NCBI GenBank assembly: GCA_945957225.1
Contig: CAMFKK010000054.1
Coordinates: 1 to 10,073 of the forward strand
DNA from: an uncultured Sphingobacteriia bacterium
Lineage (GTDB): Bacteria > Bacteroidota > Bacteroidia > Chitinophagales > Chitinophagaceae
DNA: 10,073 bases
Direction: 5' to 3'
A model generated the notes under the pieces. That model saw nothing but the letters and a program-made list of their open reading frames with translations. It did no database searches and was not told the origin of the DNA. A program made the position numbers and the translations under genes. Every line of letters begins with the position of its first letter. Within the stretch, counting starts at the first letter, position 1. Of this stretch, positions 1 to 6,443 are shown in pieces.

Positions 1-559
1 CGGCAATTCTACTTTGTGCAGCTGAAAGATCGTTGTTGCTATTGTCCAATATTTTTCCAGCATTTTCTACAGCAAACTTACTATCGTCTAACTGTTTGCG
101 CGTTATGGCTTCACTATTGAATAAATTCTGATCTCTTTGTAAATCATCCTGTGCCTTTTTCTTTCTCAATTCACTGATGTCAATATTGCCCTTATTTACT
201 TTTAAAGAAACAATGGCATTGTTCAAAGCAGCTTTGGCATTGACAATATCTGTTTCTGCTAGGGCAAAATCTGCCTGCATTTCTTGTAATTGTTGTTGTA
301 GTTCAGCATCATCCAATTCAACCAAGAGATCTCCAGCTTTTACGCTATCGTAATCTTTTACTGCAATGGATTTTACATATCCTGCTACCCTAGGAAGAAC
401 GGGCGTTATTTGTGTTTCAATTTGCGCATTGTCTGTTGTTTCATGCGTTAAAACAAAATGAATTTTTTGGTAACCAAAATAACCTGCTACCAGTAAAATC
501 AAACCTACGATGATGAATTTTACGGGGCTTTTTGGCTTTTTTGTGTTTGTTTGTTCCAT
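1..559 (-). CDS. HlyD/EmrA-family membrane fusion protein, N-terminal part (cut by window edge)
   Basis: This is the periplasmic adaptor of a probable tripartite efflux pump, which links an inner-membrane transporter to an outer-membrane TolC-like channel. The start ATG is the complement of 557-559, and 186 codons lie in the window before the frame runs off the left edge. A short Lys-rich cytoplasmic tail is followed by one membrane anchor (about residues 14-31). Next comes the typical entry to the lipoyl-like domain (TTDNAQIE at 41-48, VLPRVAGYV at 54-62, AGDLLVELDD at 75-84), then a long heptad-rich coiled-coil hairpin from about residue 85 to the edge. The TDNAQ and AGDLLVELDD stretches are hallmarks of the EmrA/HlyD group. 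The start is only about 10 bases after the stop of the TetR gene, so the two are probably co-transcribed. The transporter gene expected next (often EmrB-like) lies outside the window and is only inferred. Confidence 0.9.
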   Translation of the reverse strand, partial: MEQTNTKKPKSPVKFIIVGLILLVAGYFGYQKIHFVLTHETTDNAQIETQITPVLPRVAGYVKSIAVKDYDSVKAGDLLVELDDAELQQQLQEMQADFALAETDIVNAKAALNNAIVSLKVNKGNIDISELRKKKAQDDLQRDQNLFNSEAITRKQLDDSKFAVENAGKILDNSNNDLSAAQSRIA

Positions 560-569
560 GGGTCTTGGT

Positions 570-1199
570 TTAAATGTCTTTTTCAATGAGCAGTTGCGCG
601 TGGATCATTTGTTTTAAATGCTGAATCAGTCTTTTCTTAAATTGTGGGTCTTGATAAGGATTGTTGTCAGAATCCTTATTCATGAGCATATTGCACAAGG
701 TTCTGGATTGCATGACCTGGTTAATTGTGCCAATGATGGAGGAAAAAACCAAGGGCGGGTCCACTTTTCTAAATTGCTTTTTACGAATCCCTTTTTCTAT
801 AATGGCCACTACATTTTGGGTATTCTTTGCAAAAAGACTAATCACATTTTGGTGAAGTGCTTCTCTTTGAGAAACCAACAGTTCCTGTTGCAAAACACGA
901 TGGAATTCAGGCTGTGACAAAAATCTGCCTACATAGTCTTCTATGATTTGGTCCAGTTTCTCTATTTCTGTAAGTGATGAATCTGCCTCAACCACTTCAA
1001 TTCTGTTGCGCATATAGCTGGCCTTATGCTCCAGCATGGTTTCAAACAATTTCTCTTTACTGCCAAAATAATAATTGATCATGGCAATATTTACATCGGC
1101 CCGTTGGGCCAATTGGCGTATAGAAGTTCCTTCAAAGCCATTGGTGGCAAATAGTTCCACCGCCACTTCCATGATATGTTCCCTTTTGTCGTTGCTCAT
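570..1199 (-). CDS. TetR/AcrR-family transcriptional regulator
   Basis: A probable one-component repressor of the adjacent efflux operon. The N-terminal 50 residues form a classic TetR DNA-binding domain: an opening helix with AVELFATNGFEGTS, then the helix-turn-helix IRQLAQRADVNIAMINYYF followed by GSKEKLFETML. The remaining roughly 150 residues are an all-helical ligand-binding and dimer domain with no close family match that I can name. Total length is 209 residues, usual for the family. I chose the ATG complementary to 1197-1199 because TetR proteins commonly begin a few residues before this first helix; an in-frame ATG at 1217 would add only MQQFIQ and cannot be excluded. The gene lies directly upstream of the HlyD-type gene, and an inverted repeat at 1237-1254 is a candidate autoregulatory operator. 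The ligand cannot be read from the sequence. Confidence 0.93.
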   Translation of the reverse strand: MSNDKREHIMEVAVELFATNGFEGTSIRQLAQRADVNIAMINYYFGSKEKLFETMLEHKASYMRNRIEVVEADSSLTEIEKLDQIIEDYVGRFLSQPEFHRVLQQELLVSQREALHQNVISLFAKNTQNVVAIIEKGIRKKQFRKVDPPLVFSSIIGTINQVMQSRTLCNMLMNKDSDNNPYQDPQFKKRLIQHLKQMIHAQLLIEKDI

Positions 1200-1236
1200 T
1201 TGAATAAACTGCTGCAAATATGCGAAGAATTCAGAT

Positions 1237-1254
1237 ATTAAACAAACGTTTAAT
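1237..1254. promoter_or_regulatory. Probable TetR operator (inverted repeat)
   Basis: ATTAAAC, four bases, GTTTAAT: a perfect 7-base inverted repeat with an AAAC spacer, about 38 bases upstream of the TetR start codon. Size, symmetry and position fit a TetR-family operator that controls the regulator-efflux operon. On the minus strand a TTTG within it (complement of 1243-1246) could serve as the -33 box, with TATTTG (complement of 1215-1220) as an imperfect -7 box 22 bases on. A bound repressor would then cover the promoter. The link to this regulator is inferred from position. Confidence 0.55.
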
Positions 1255-1303
1255 TAACTTTTAATCCCCAATTGGAAACTAACAAGTTTTTAAAGGTTTT
1301 CAT

Positions 1304-1311
1304 TATGTTTG
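1304..1311 (+). promoter_or_regulatory. Candidate Bacteroidota -7 promoter box
   Basis: TATGTTTG matches the Bacteroidota -7 consensus TAnnTTTG exactly and lies about 36 bases before the ATG of the DUF3472-FKBP gene. No clear TTG -33 box sits at the expected 17-23 base distance, so this is a half-supported promoter. It could fire divergently from the TetR promoter, with the operator between the two. Confidence 0.35.
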
Positions 1312-1346
1312 ATGCTATCAACTGATTGACCAACCAACTACTAACT

Positions 1347-3014
1347 ATGCGCAAATTCATATTAGCCCAATTATTGTTTTTTTACTTCTCCTATTCAGTT
1401 AATGCTCAAGCGCCTCAATCCATTCCAGGATTCACAGGGTATGCGGTACCTGCAGAGTCTTGGAATAGTAAACTATTTGATGCCCAAAAAGGGGTTAGTA
1501 ATTGGACCAATCTGCAACAGCAATTAGAATACCATTTCTATCTTAGAAATACTGGTTCCCTTGAATTATCTATTCAAGTGAAAAATCCAGAAGGCCCCTC
1601 CAAATTGCAAATCTTCTTTGACAAGCAGCCATTTGTAGTAACCGTTCCTAGATCAGAGAAAACTATTTCCTTGAAAATTGGAAGGATAACAATCAAGGAT
1701 ACTGGTTTTCATGCTTTGCATATAAAGGGCTTGAGTAAAACAGGAAAGACAATTGCTGAAATTGCCAGTATTGATTGCAAAGGTCCTGCAACTATGGGCA
1801 TGCATTTTAACCAAAAAGAGCGCAGAAATGCGGCATCAGTTCATTTACGTTATCCTATTTCAGATACCACCAAAGTAATTGCTTTTTACAACGAGTTGAC
1901 TATACCAGCTGGAGCCGATCAAGTGCATAGTTATTATATGGCCAATGGATTTGCCAGGGGCTATTTTGGTATTCAAGTCAACAGCGAAAAAGAAAGAAGA
2001 ATCATATTCTCTATTTGGGATGCTGGTAATGAAGCCGTAGATAGGGCTAAGGTTGCGGACAGTAATCGCGTACAGTTATTAGCCAAGGGCAATGGGGTAG
2101 TGGCCAATGATTTTGGTAATGAGGGTACAGGAGGACATAGTCATTGGGTATATCCATGGAAAGTAGAACAGACCTATCAATTTTTGGTAACAGCCCTTCC
2201 AGATAGTGCTTCATCATCTACTATTTACACTGGATATTGTTATTTGCCAGAACAACAACAATGGAAATTAATAGCTGCATTTAAAGCCCCAAAAGATGGA
2301 AAATGGTTAAGGAATCTATATTCTTTTAATGAAAATTTTGTTGGAGTAAATGGGCAATTACAACGTAAGGCCCTATTTGGCAATCAATGGATTCAGAGAG
2401 AGAACGGATCCTGGCAAGAATTGACCAATGCTAGCTTTTCTTATGATGCTACTGGTAAAGCAGGCGATAGGATTGATTATGGAGCTGCAGTAAAAGAGGG
2501 ACAATTTTATTTATGGAATGGTGGATTTGAAACAGCTTCTGCTGTATATGGACAAGTCTTTACACGCCCTTCTTTTCAAAAAAGACCCACCATTGATTGG
2601 AGCAAGAATGCAGATAGTGCGGTTCAAATGAAAAAGGATTATGATCAATTGAATAAAGCCATTCAAGAAAAAACCATAGATACAACCGGAACAATTGATG
2701 GGATTTATTATAAAATCTTAAAAGAAGGAACTGGTCCAATGGTACTTTCTACAGATACATTGAGTGTTTTTTACAAAGGTTGGTTGTTTAAAGACGGAAT
2801 GGTTTTTGACCAGACAAAAGATAAACCAGCCAATTTTCCTTTGAAAAGGTTAATTAAGGGTTGGCAGTTGGGGCTTCAAGCTTGCAAGGTAGGCGGAACA
2901 ATAAGATTATATATCCCTTCTGTTTTGGCATACGGGATGAGAACCAGGAGTAAGCTCATAGCGCCAAATCAAATCTTGGTATTTGACATAGAAGTACTAT
3001 CTGCCAAAAAATAA
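1347..3014 (+). CDS. Secreted DUF5077/DUF3472-like protein fused to an FKBP-type peptidyl-prolyl isomerase
   Basis: A 555-residue exported protein of unknown overall role. The signal peptide covers about residues 1-21 (MRKFILAQLLFFYFSYSVNAQ), which is why I chose the ATG at 1347 over an upstream TTG at 1326. Residues about 30-145 resemble DUF5077, a beta-sandwich with an ESW motif. Residues about 165-350 resemble DUF3472, with YNELTIPAGADQVHSYYMANGF followed by GYFGIQVNS and FSIWD. A 30-residue linker leads to residues 450-555, which form an FKBP domain keeping the main pocket positions: Y476, F487-D488, the LIKGW tryptophan (W506), the AYG tyrosine (Y529) and the closing LVFDIEVL strand. The isomerase is therefore probably active on Xaa-Pro bonds in the periplasm or outside the cell. 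DUF names come from recognition of conserved stretches, not a search. The gene stands alone between the efflux regulator and the response-regulator gene. Confidence 0.85.
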   Translation: MRKFILAQLLFFYFSYSVNAQAPQSIPGFTGYAVPAESWNSKLFDAQKGVSNWTNLQQQLEYHFYLRNTGSLELSIQVKNPEGPSKLQIFFDKQPFVVTVPRSEKTISLKIGRITIKDTGFHALHIKGLSKTGKTIAEIASIDCKGPATMGMHFNQKERRNAASVHLRYPISDTTKVIAFYNELTIPAGADQVHSYYMANGFARGYFGIQVNSEKERRIIFSIWDAGNEAVDRAKVADSNRVQLLAKGNGVVANDFGNEGTGGHSHWVYPWKVEQTYQFLVTALPDSASSSTIYTGYCYLPEQQQWKLIAAFKAPKDGKWLRNLYSFNENFVGVNGQLQRKALFGNQWIQRENGSWQELTNASFSYDATGKAGDRIDYGAAVKEGQFYLWNGGFETASAVYGQVFTRPSFQKRPTIDWSKNADSAVQMKKDYDQLNKAIQEKTIDTTGTIDGIYYKILKEGTGPMVLSTDTLSVFYKGWLFKDGMVFDQTKDKPANFPLKRLIKGWQLGLQACKVGGTIRLYIPSVLAYGMRTRSKLIAPNQILVFDIEVLSAKK

Positions 3015-3091
3015 AAGGATTTCATCATACCAGTTTTTTTGTACATTTATAAAAGAATTGAAAATCACTTTATACGTTTCAAATCAAGACT

Positions 3092-3490
3092 ATGTCTCAG
3101 TCAAAAATGCCCCTTCCCAACATTTTAGTTGTAGAAGATGATGCTTTTATTCAAGCCATATTGAACCAGACACTTAGTGAGCATTTTGCTGTTACCCTTT
3201 TTACAGATGGCATGGATGCGTTCAATTATTTGCAAAGCGGTAATGTGCCTGATTTAATTTTATCTGATTTAAATATTCCTGGATTAAACGGTATGGAATT
3301 ATTAACCCAGGTTAGAAATAGTGGATTCTTTAGTTCTATTCCTTTCATCATTCTTTCTGGTAAAGAAGATACAGACACAAGAATTAAATGTTTGGAAGCC
3401 GGGGCAGATGATTACCTGATTAAACCTTTTAATCCAAGGGAACTTGACGCCAGGATTAAAAATATTCTTAGAAGAATGGGCAAATACTAA
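3092..3490 (+). CDS. Single-domain response regulator (CheY-like receiver)
   Basis: A stand-alone receiver domain of 132 residues with no output domain. All signature residues are present: the acidic pocket E15-D16-D17 (VVEDD), the phosphoryl acceptor D59 (LILSDLNIPGLNG), the switch Ser89 (IILSG) and Lys111 in the LIKPF motif. It should accept phosphate from a histidine kinase encoded elsewhere and signal by protein contact. Its stop is 11 bases before the next gene, a sugar transferase that begins with a degenerate receiver, so the two are almost certainly one transcription unit and may act on each other. The 77 bases upstream hold an imperfect -7-like TACGTTTC (3073-3080) without a well-spaced -33 box, and no clear terminator for the gene before. 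Confidence 0.93.
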   Translation: MSQSKMPLPNILVVEDDAFIQAILNQTLSEHFAVTLFTDGMDAFNYLQSGNVPDLILSDLNIPGLNGMELLTQVRNSGFFSSIPFIILSGKEDTDTRIKCLEAGADDYLIKPFNPRELDARIKNILRRMGKY

Positions 3491-3501
3491 ACTAGCTGAT
3501 C

Positions 3502-4680
3502 ATGTCAAAAGCAATTATAGCCGTGGTCAATGCAGACCAAGCCACCCAAAAAATCTTAGAAAGCTGCAACTTTAATGGTCTATCAATTGAGTTTTTTGCA
3601 AATGGGTTAGATTTAAGCAATGCTTGGTTGAGTAGGGATCTTGATATATTGGCCATTATTTCTCAGTCTGAAATCATGGGAGCCAATGGTATCTCTTTGT
3701 TAGAAGCCCTCAGAAACAAACAATATTCTTCAGTTCCTTTTTTTCTTTTAACCAGTCAAACCAAAGAAAGTCTATTACGCTTTAGTTTAAAAGCAGGTGT
3801 TGCCGATGTTTTTGTTACGCCATATGACGCCAATCGTATAGCCATAAGGGTCAATTTTATCATTGAAAATTGGGAAAGAATCAACACCAAACAAAAATCC
3901 AATATTCATCAACCTTATAAAACTCCTTTTGTAAAAAGGGTGTTTGATATCTTTTTTGCTTCTGCAGTATTGCTGGTGCTTTCACCCATCTTATTATTGG
4001 TGATTATTGCAGTGAGGATGGAGTCTAAAGGGCCTGTTTTTTATTATTCTTTACGTGTAGGAACAGGTTACCGAATATTTAAATTTTTTAAGTTCCGCTC
4101 TATGTATGTGAATGCAGATCAGCGTTTAAAAGATTTAAAACATTTAAACCAATATAATGCAGGAGCTACTGTTGTAGAATCTAAGACAGACACTGCACCT
4201 GTGCTTTGTGACGATTGTCTGGCCAGAGGTTCTAAGTGTCAAATGCCTGTTTATGCCGATAATAATTCTTGGTGTGAAAAGGAATACACGGTATTCAAAC
4301 GTGCTACCGCCAATTCTGCTTTTATCAAAATCAAAGATGATCCACGTGTAACCAAAGTGGGCAAAATCTTACGCAATACCAGCATAGATGAGTTGCCACA
4401 GTTAGTCAATGTTTTAATTGGAGATATGAGTATTGTAGGTAATAGGCCCCTGCCTTTGTATGAAGCCGAAAAATTGACTACCGATAAATATGCATTACGC
4501 TTTATGGCACCTGCAGGAATTACCGGTTTGTGGCAGGTAATGAAAAGAGGAAAGGGAGAAATGTCTGAAGAAGAGCGTTTGATGCTTGACAATAACTATG
4601 CTCAAAATCATTCATTCCTATATGATATTGGTTTGATCCTCAAAACCATACCTGCACTTTTTCAAAAAGAAAGTGTTTAG
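3502..4680 (+). CDS. Polyprenyl-phosphate sugar-1-phosphate transferase with N-terminal pseudo-receiver domain
   Basis: Catalyses the likely first membrane step of a surface or exopolysaccharide pathway: transfer of a sugar phosphate from a nucleotide sugar to undecaprenyl phosphate. Residues 1-125 fold like a CheY receiver but have lost its chemistry. The acidic pair is N10-A11 (only D12 remains), the phospho-Asp position is Q/S (IISQSEIMGANG), and the lysine is Thr (FVTPYD). Residues 144-172 are the membrane re-entrant helix with the SP motif (S161-P162). The catalytic core follows with KFRSM (198-201), DPRVTKVGKILR, the Asp-Glu catalytic dyad D296-E297 in IDELPQL, GDMSIVGNRP and GITGLWQV. 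Between KFRSM and DPRVT is an extra segment of about 60 residues holding four cysteines (236, 239, 246, 258), a possible metal site. The enzyme class (WcaJ/PglC-like) is confident; the sugar is not known. No other glycan genes are visible nearby. It ends one base from the convergent lactonase gene. Confidence 0.92.
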   Translation: MSKAIIAVVNADQATQKILESCNFNGLSIEFFANGLDLSNAWLSRDLDILAIISQSEIMGANGISLLEALRNKQYSSVPFFLLTSQTKESLLRFSLKAGVADVFVTPYDANRIAIRVNFIIENWERINTKQKSNIHQPYKTPFVKRVFDIFFASAVLLVLSPILLLVIIAVRMESKGPVFYYSLRVGTGYRIFKFFKFRSMYVNADQRLKDLKHLNQYNAGATVVESKTDTAPVLCDDCLARGSKCQMPVYADNNSWCEKEYTVFKRATANSAFIKIKDDPRVTKVGKILRNTSIDELPQLVNVLIGDMSIVGNRPLPLYEAEKLTTDKYALRFMAPAGITGLWQVMKRGKGEMSEEERLMLDNNYAQNHSFLYDIGLILKTIPALFQKESV

Positions 4681-4681
4681 T

Positions 4682-5800
4682 TTATTTTTTCAAGAATTTC
4701 AGACAAACTGGATTGGGAATTTGCAAACTGTTGCCAGTATGTTTTAATAAACCTGTGTGGGCATTTCTATGGAAAATCTCCACATTATTGGTAAGCTGAT
4801 TGGCTACCAGTAAGAAATTCCCAGTGGGGTCGATACTAAAATTTCTAGGTCCTTGGCCAAGAGTAGATTCGTAACCTAAAGCTGTTAATTTTCCAGAATT
4901 CGCGTCTATGCTAAAAATGGCAATATTGTTTTCTTTACCTCTATTAGAAGCGTATAAAAATTTACCATCTGCAGAAATATGGATATCGGCGTTGCCAGGC
5001 TGCCCCTGATAATCTGCAGGATGTGTGGCAATTCTTTGAACAAAACTGGTTATTCCATTTTGGTAACGATGTACAGAAACCATCCCACTCATTTCTTCAG
5101 TAACATACACAAATTTGCCATTGGGCGAAAAATCCAAATGTCTTGGACCACTACCTGGTTCAATACCAATAAAGGGCTGTTTTCCCTGGCTTAATGGTTG
5201 TTTTGCTGTTTGATTAAATTGGTAAATATTTACTTTGTCTGTTCCCAAATCTGGGGTGAGTAAGAATTTTTCATCTGGTGAAAGAAAGACAGAATGTACA
5301 TGTGGCATTTCTTGTCTTGTAGGGTTGACGCTCTTACCTTGGTGTACAATATGTTGTGTAAAAGCGGCAATACTGCCGTCCGCATTCACAGGTAAAGCTG
5401 CCAAACTACCACCACTATAATTGGCGGTTAATACCCATTTGCCATTTTTGCTGATAGAAATATGACAGGGATTTTCACTTCCACTAGATGTTTGATTAAT
5501 ATATTTAAGATTTCCAGTTTTTGGGTCAAAAGCATAAGCGCTAATTAATCCAGCTTGTTTTCTGCTCACTTCATTTACGGCATAAACGAATTTCCCATTT
5601 GGGGAAATAGCTAAGAAAGATGGGTTGGAAGAACTATCTGTATTGCTAACCCAATCCGCTTTTCCTGTTTTGCTGTTGAAATGATACACATAGATTCCTT
5701 TGCTAGCCCCAGAGGTATAAGTTCCCACAAATAAATAATAGTCTTGTGCAAAAACTAGCAAAGAAAAGAAACAAGCAAATAGGGATAATAACCATTTCAT
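4682..5800 (-). CDS. Exported lactonase-family seven-bladed beta-propeller protein
   Basis: A 372-residue protein of the lactonase family (PF10282 type, related to 6-phosphogluconolactonase YbhE/Pgl and to muconate-lactonizing-like propellers). Blade repeats are plain: NPSFLAISPNGKFVYAVNE (60-78), CHISISKNGKWVLTANYSGG (112-131), HSVFLSPDEKFLLTPD (169-184), GPRHLDFSPNGKFVYVTEE (218-236), NADIHISADGKFLYASNRG (270-288) and GPRNFSIDPTGNFLLVANQ (317-335). An N-terminal signal peptide (about residues 1-18, ending VFA before QD) sends it to the periplasm or beyond. That argues against the cytosolic pentose-phosphate role suggested by the family name, so the substrate is open. The ATG complementary to 5798-5800 was chosen; a TTG two codons upstream is a weaker option. 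It is divergent from the PPC lipoprotein gene, with 70 bases between starts. Confidence 0.92.
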   Translation of the reverse strand: MKWLLSLFACFFSLLVFAQDYYLFVGTYTSGASKGIYVYHFNSKTGKADWVSNTDSSSNPSFLAISPNGKFVYAVNEVSRKQAGLISAYAFDPKTGNLKYINQTSSGSENPCHISISKNGKWVLTANYSGGSLAALPVNADGSIAAFTQHIVHQGKSVNPTRQEMPHVHSVFLSPDEKFLLTPDLGTDKVNIYQFNQTAKQPLSQGKQPFIGIEPGSGPRHLDFSPNGKFVYVTEEMSGMVSVHRYQNGITSFVQRIATHPADYQGQPGNADIHISADGKFLYASNRGKENNIAIFSIDANSGKLTALGYESTLGQGPRNFSIDPTGNFLLVANQLTNNVEIFHRNAHTGLLKHTGNSLQIPNPVCLKFLKK

Positions 5801-5870
5801 GTACAATCGTTTAGATTGGAAAGATAAAGCAGAACCATTAAAAAGAAAGGATTGCCCTAACTTTATTGGT
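5801..5870. promoter_or_regulatory. Divergent promoter region between lactonase and PPC lipoprotein genes
   Basis: Seventy bases separate the two start codons and must hold both promoters. Imperfect -7 boxes (7 of 8 matches to the Bacteroidota pattern) are TAACTTTA at 5858-5865 on the plus strand and TATCTTTC on the minus strand (complement of 5819-5826). Neither has a clear -33 TTG at the usual distance, so the boxes are tentative while the location is sound. The plus-strand box would leave only about 5 bases before the lipoprotein ATG and may not be the real one. Confidence 0.3.
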
Positions 5871-6368
5871 ATGAACTTTTTTAAAAATAGCAGCTGGTTA
5901 CTGATGGCAATGTTGGTCTTTGGGTTACTGGCTTGTAAATCAAAACCTATGCAGGCATCTGATAAATCCTATGCATTTAGATTAAAACCTGGTCAGGATC
6001 TAAAAGCGTCCATTGATAGTTTTGTCCAGATCCATCAGTTGGAAGCGGCATGGATTCAAACTGCAGTGGGAAGTTTAACGGATTATCATATTCGTTTTGC
6101 CAATCAATCCAATGGGGCCAAAGACAGTGGACATTTTGAGATAGTGAGCCTAGTTGGTACACTTTCTATCAATGGCTCTCATATTCATATTTCAGTTTCA
6201 GATAGTACAGGAAAAACTATTGGAGGGCATTTACTGGAGGGTAATAAGATCTATACTACGGCAGAAATAGTGATTGGAAGTTCTAATGCCTTTCAATTTA
6301 AGCGGGAAGAAGATGGAACTACCCCTTGGAAAGAATTGCAAATTAAACCCTCAGAAGGTCAGCAATAG
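5871..6368 (+). CDS. Lipoprotein with PPC/DUF296 domain
   Basis: A 165-residue protein anchored by a lipid. The signal sequence ends in the lipobox LLAC with Cys22 as the modified residue, which favours the ATG at 5871 over an in-frame ATG at 5799 that would bury it and overlap the lactonase start. Residues about 34-145 match the PPC (DUF296) fold: FRLKPGQDLKASIDSF, AAWIQTAVGSL, GHFEIVSLVGTLS, HIHISVSD, GGHLLEGNKIYTTAEIVI. The three histidines H104, H106 and H120 are the positions expected to bind metal in bacterial PPC proteins. In plants the domain sits in AT-hook DNA-binding proteins; bacterial stand-alone forms are usually cytosolic and of unclear function, so an exported, membrane-anchored copy is notable. 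No DNA-binding tail is present. The gene ends shortly before a strong bidirectional terminator. Confidence 0.88.
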   Translation: MNFFKNSSWLLMAMLVFGLLACKSKPMQASDKSYAFRLKPGQDLKASIDSFVQIHQLEAAWIQTAVGSLTDYHIRFANQSNGAKDSGHFEIVSLVGTLSINGSHIHISVSDSTGKTIGGHLLEGNKIYTTAEIVIGSSNAFQFKREEDGTTPWKELQIKPSEGQQ

Positions 6369-6394
6369 TAAAATGTCAGCATTCAATTTTAAAT

Positions 6395-6424
6395 AAAAGG
6401 CCCGAGTATTGACTCGGGCCTTTT
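6395..6424. terminator. Bidirectional intrinsic terminator
   Basis: A perfect 13-base stem (AAAAGGCCCGAGT, loop ATTG, ACTCGGGCCTTTT) with a GC-rich core and A/T tails, so a T-run follows the stem on either strand. It lies between the convergent PPC lipoprotein gene (stop at 6368) and the S9 peptidase gene (stop at 6444) and can end both transcripts. Confidence 0.93.
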
Positions 6425-6443
6425 AAACAATTAACAACAAGTT

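Noticed and set aside
618..917. Plus-strand open frame opposite the TetR gene
   Set aside because: It is antisense to a clear TetR regulator, and its product has no recognisable features.
3015..3091. Possible terminator or promoter between the FKBP-fusion gene and the response regulator
   Set aside because: There is a run of seven T but no stem before it, and the -7-like box lacks a well-spaced -33. Nothing firm can be called.
4251..4592. Minus-strand open frame of 113 codons inside the sugar transferase gene
   Set aside because: It lies fully antisense to conserved catalytic motifs of the transferase and shows no domain of its own.
5799..5870. Upstream ATG for the PPC protein
   Set aside because: Using it would put a charged 24-residue stretch before the lipoprotein signal and overlap the lactonase start by two bases. 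The ATG at 5871 gives a normal lipoprotein.
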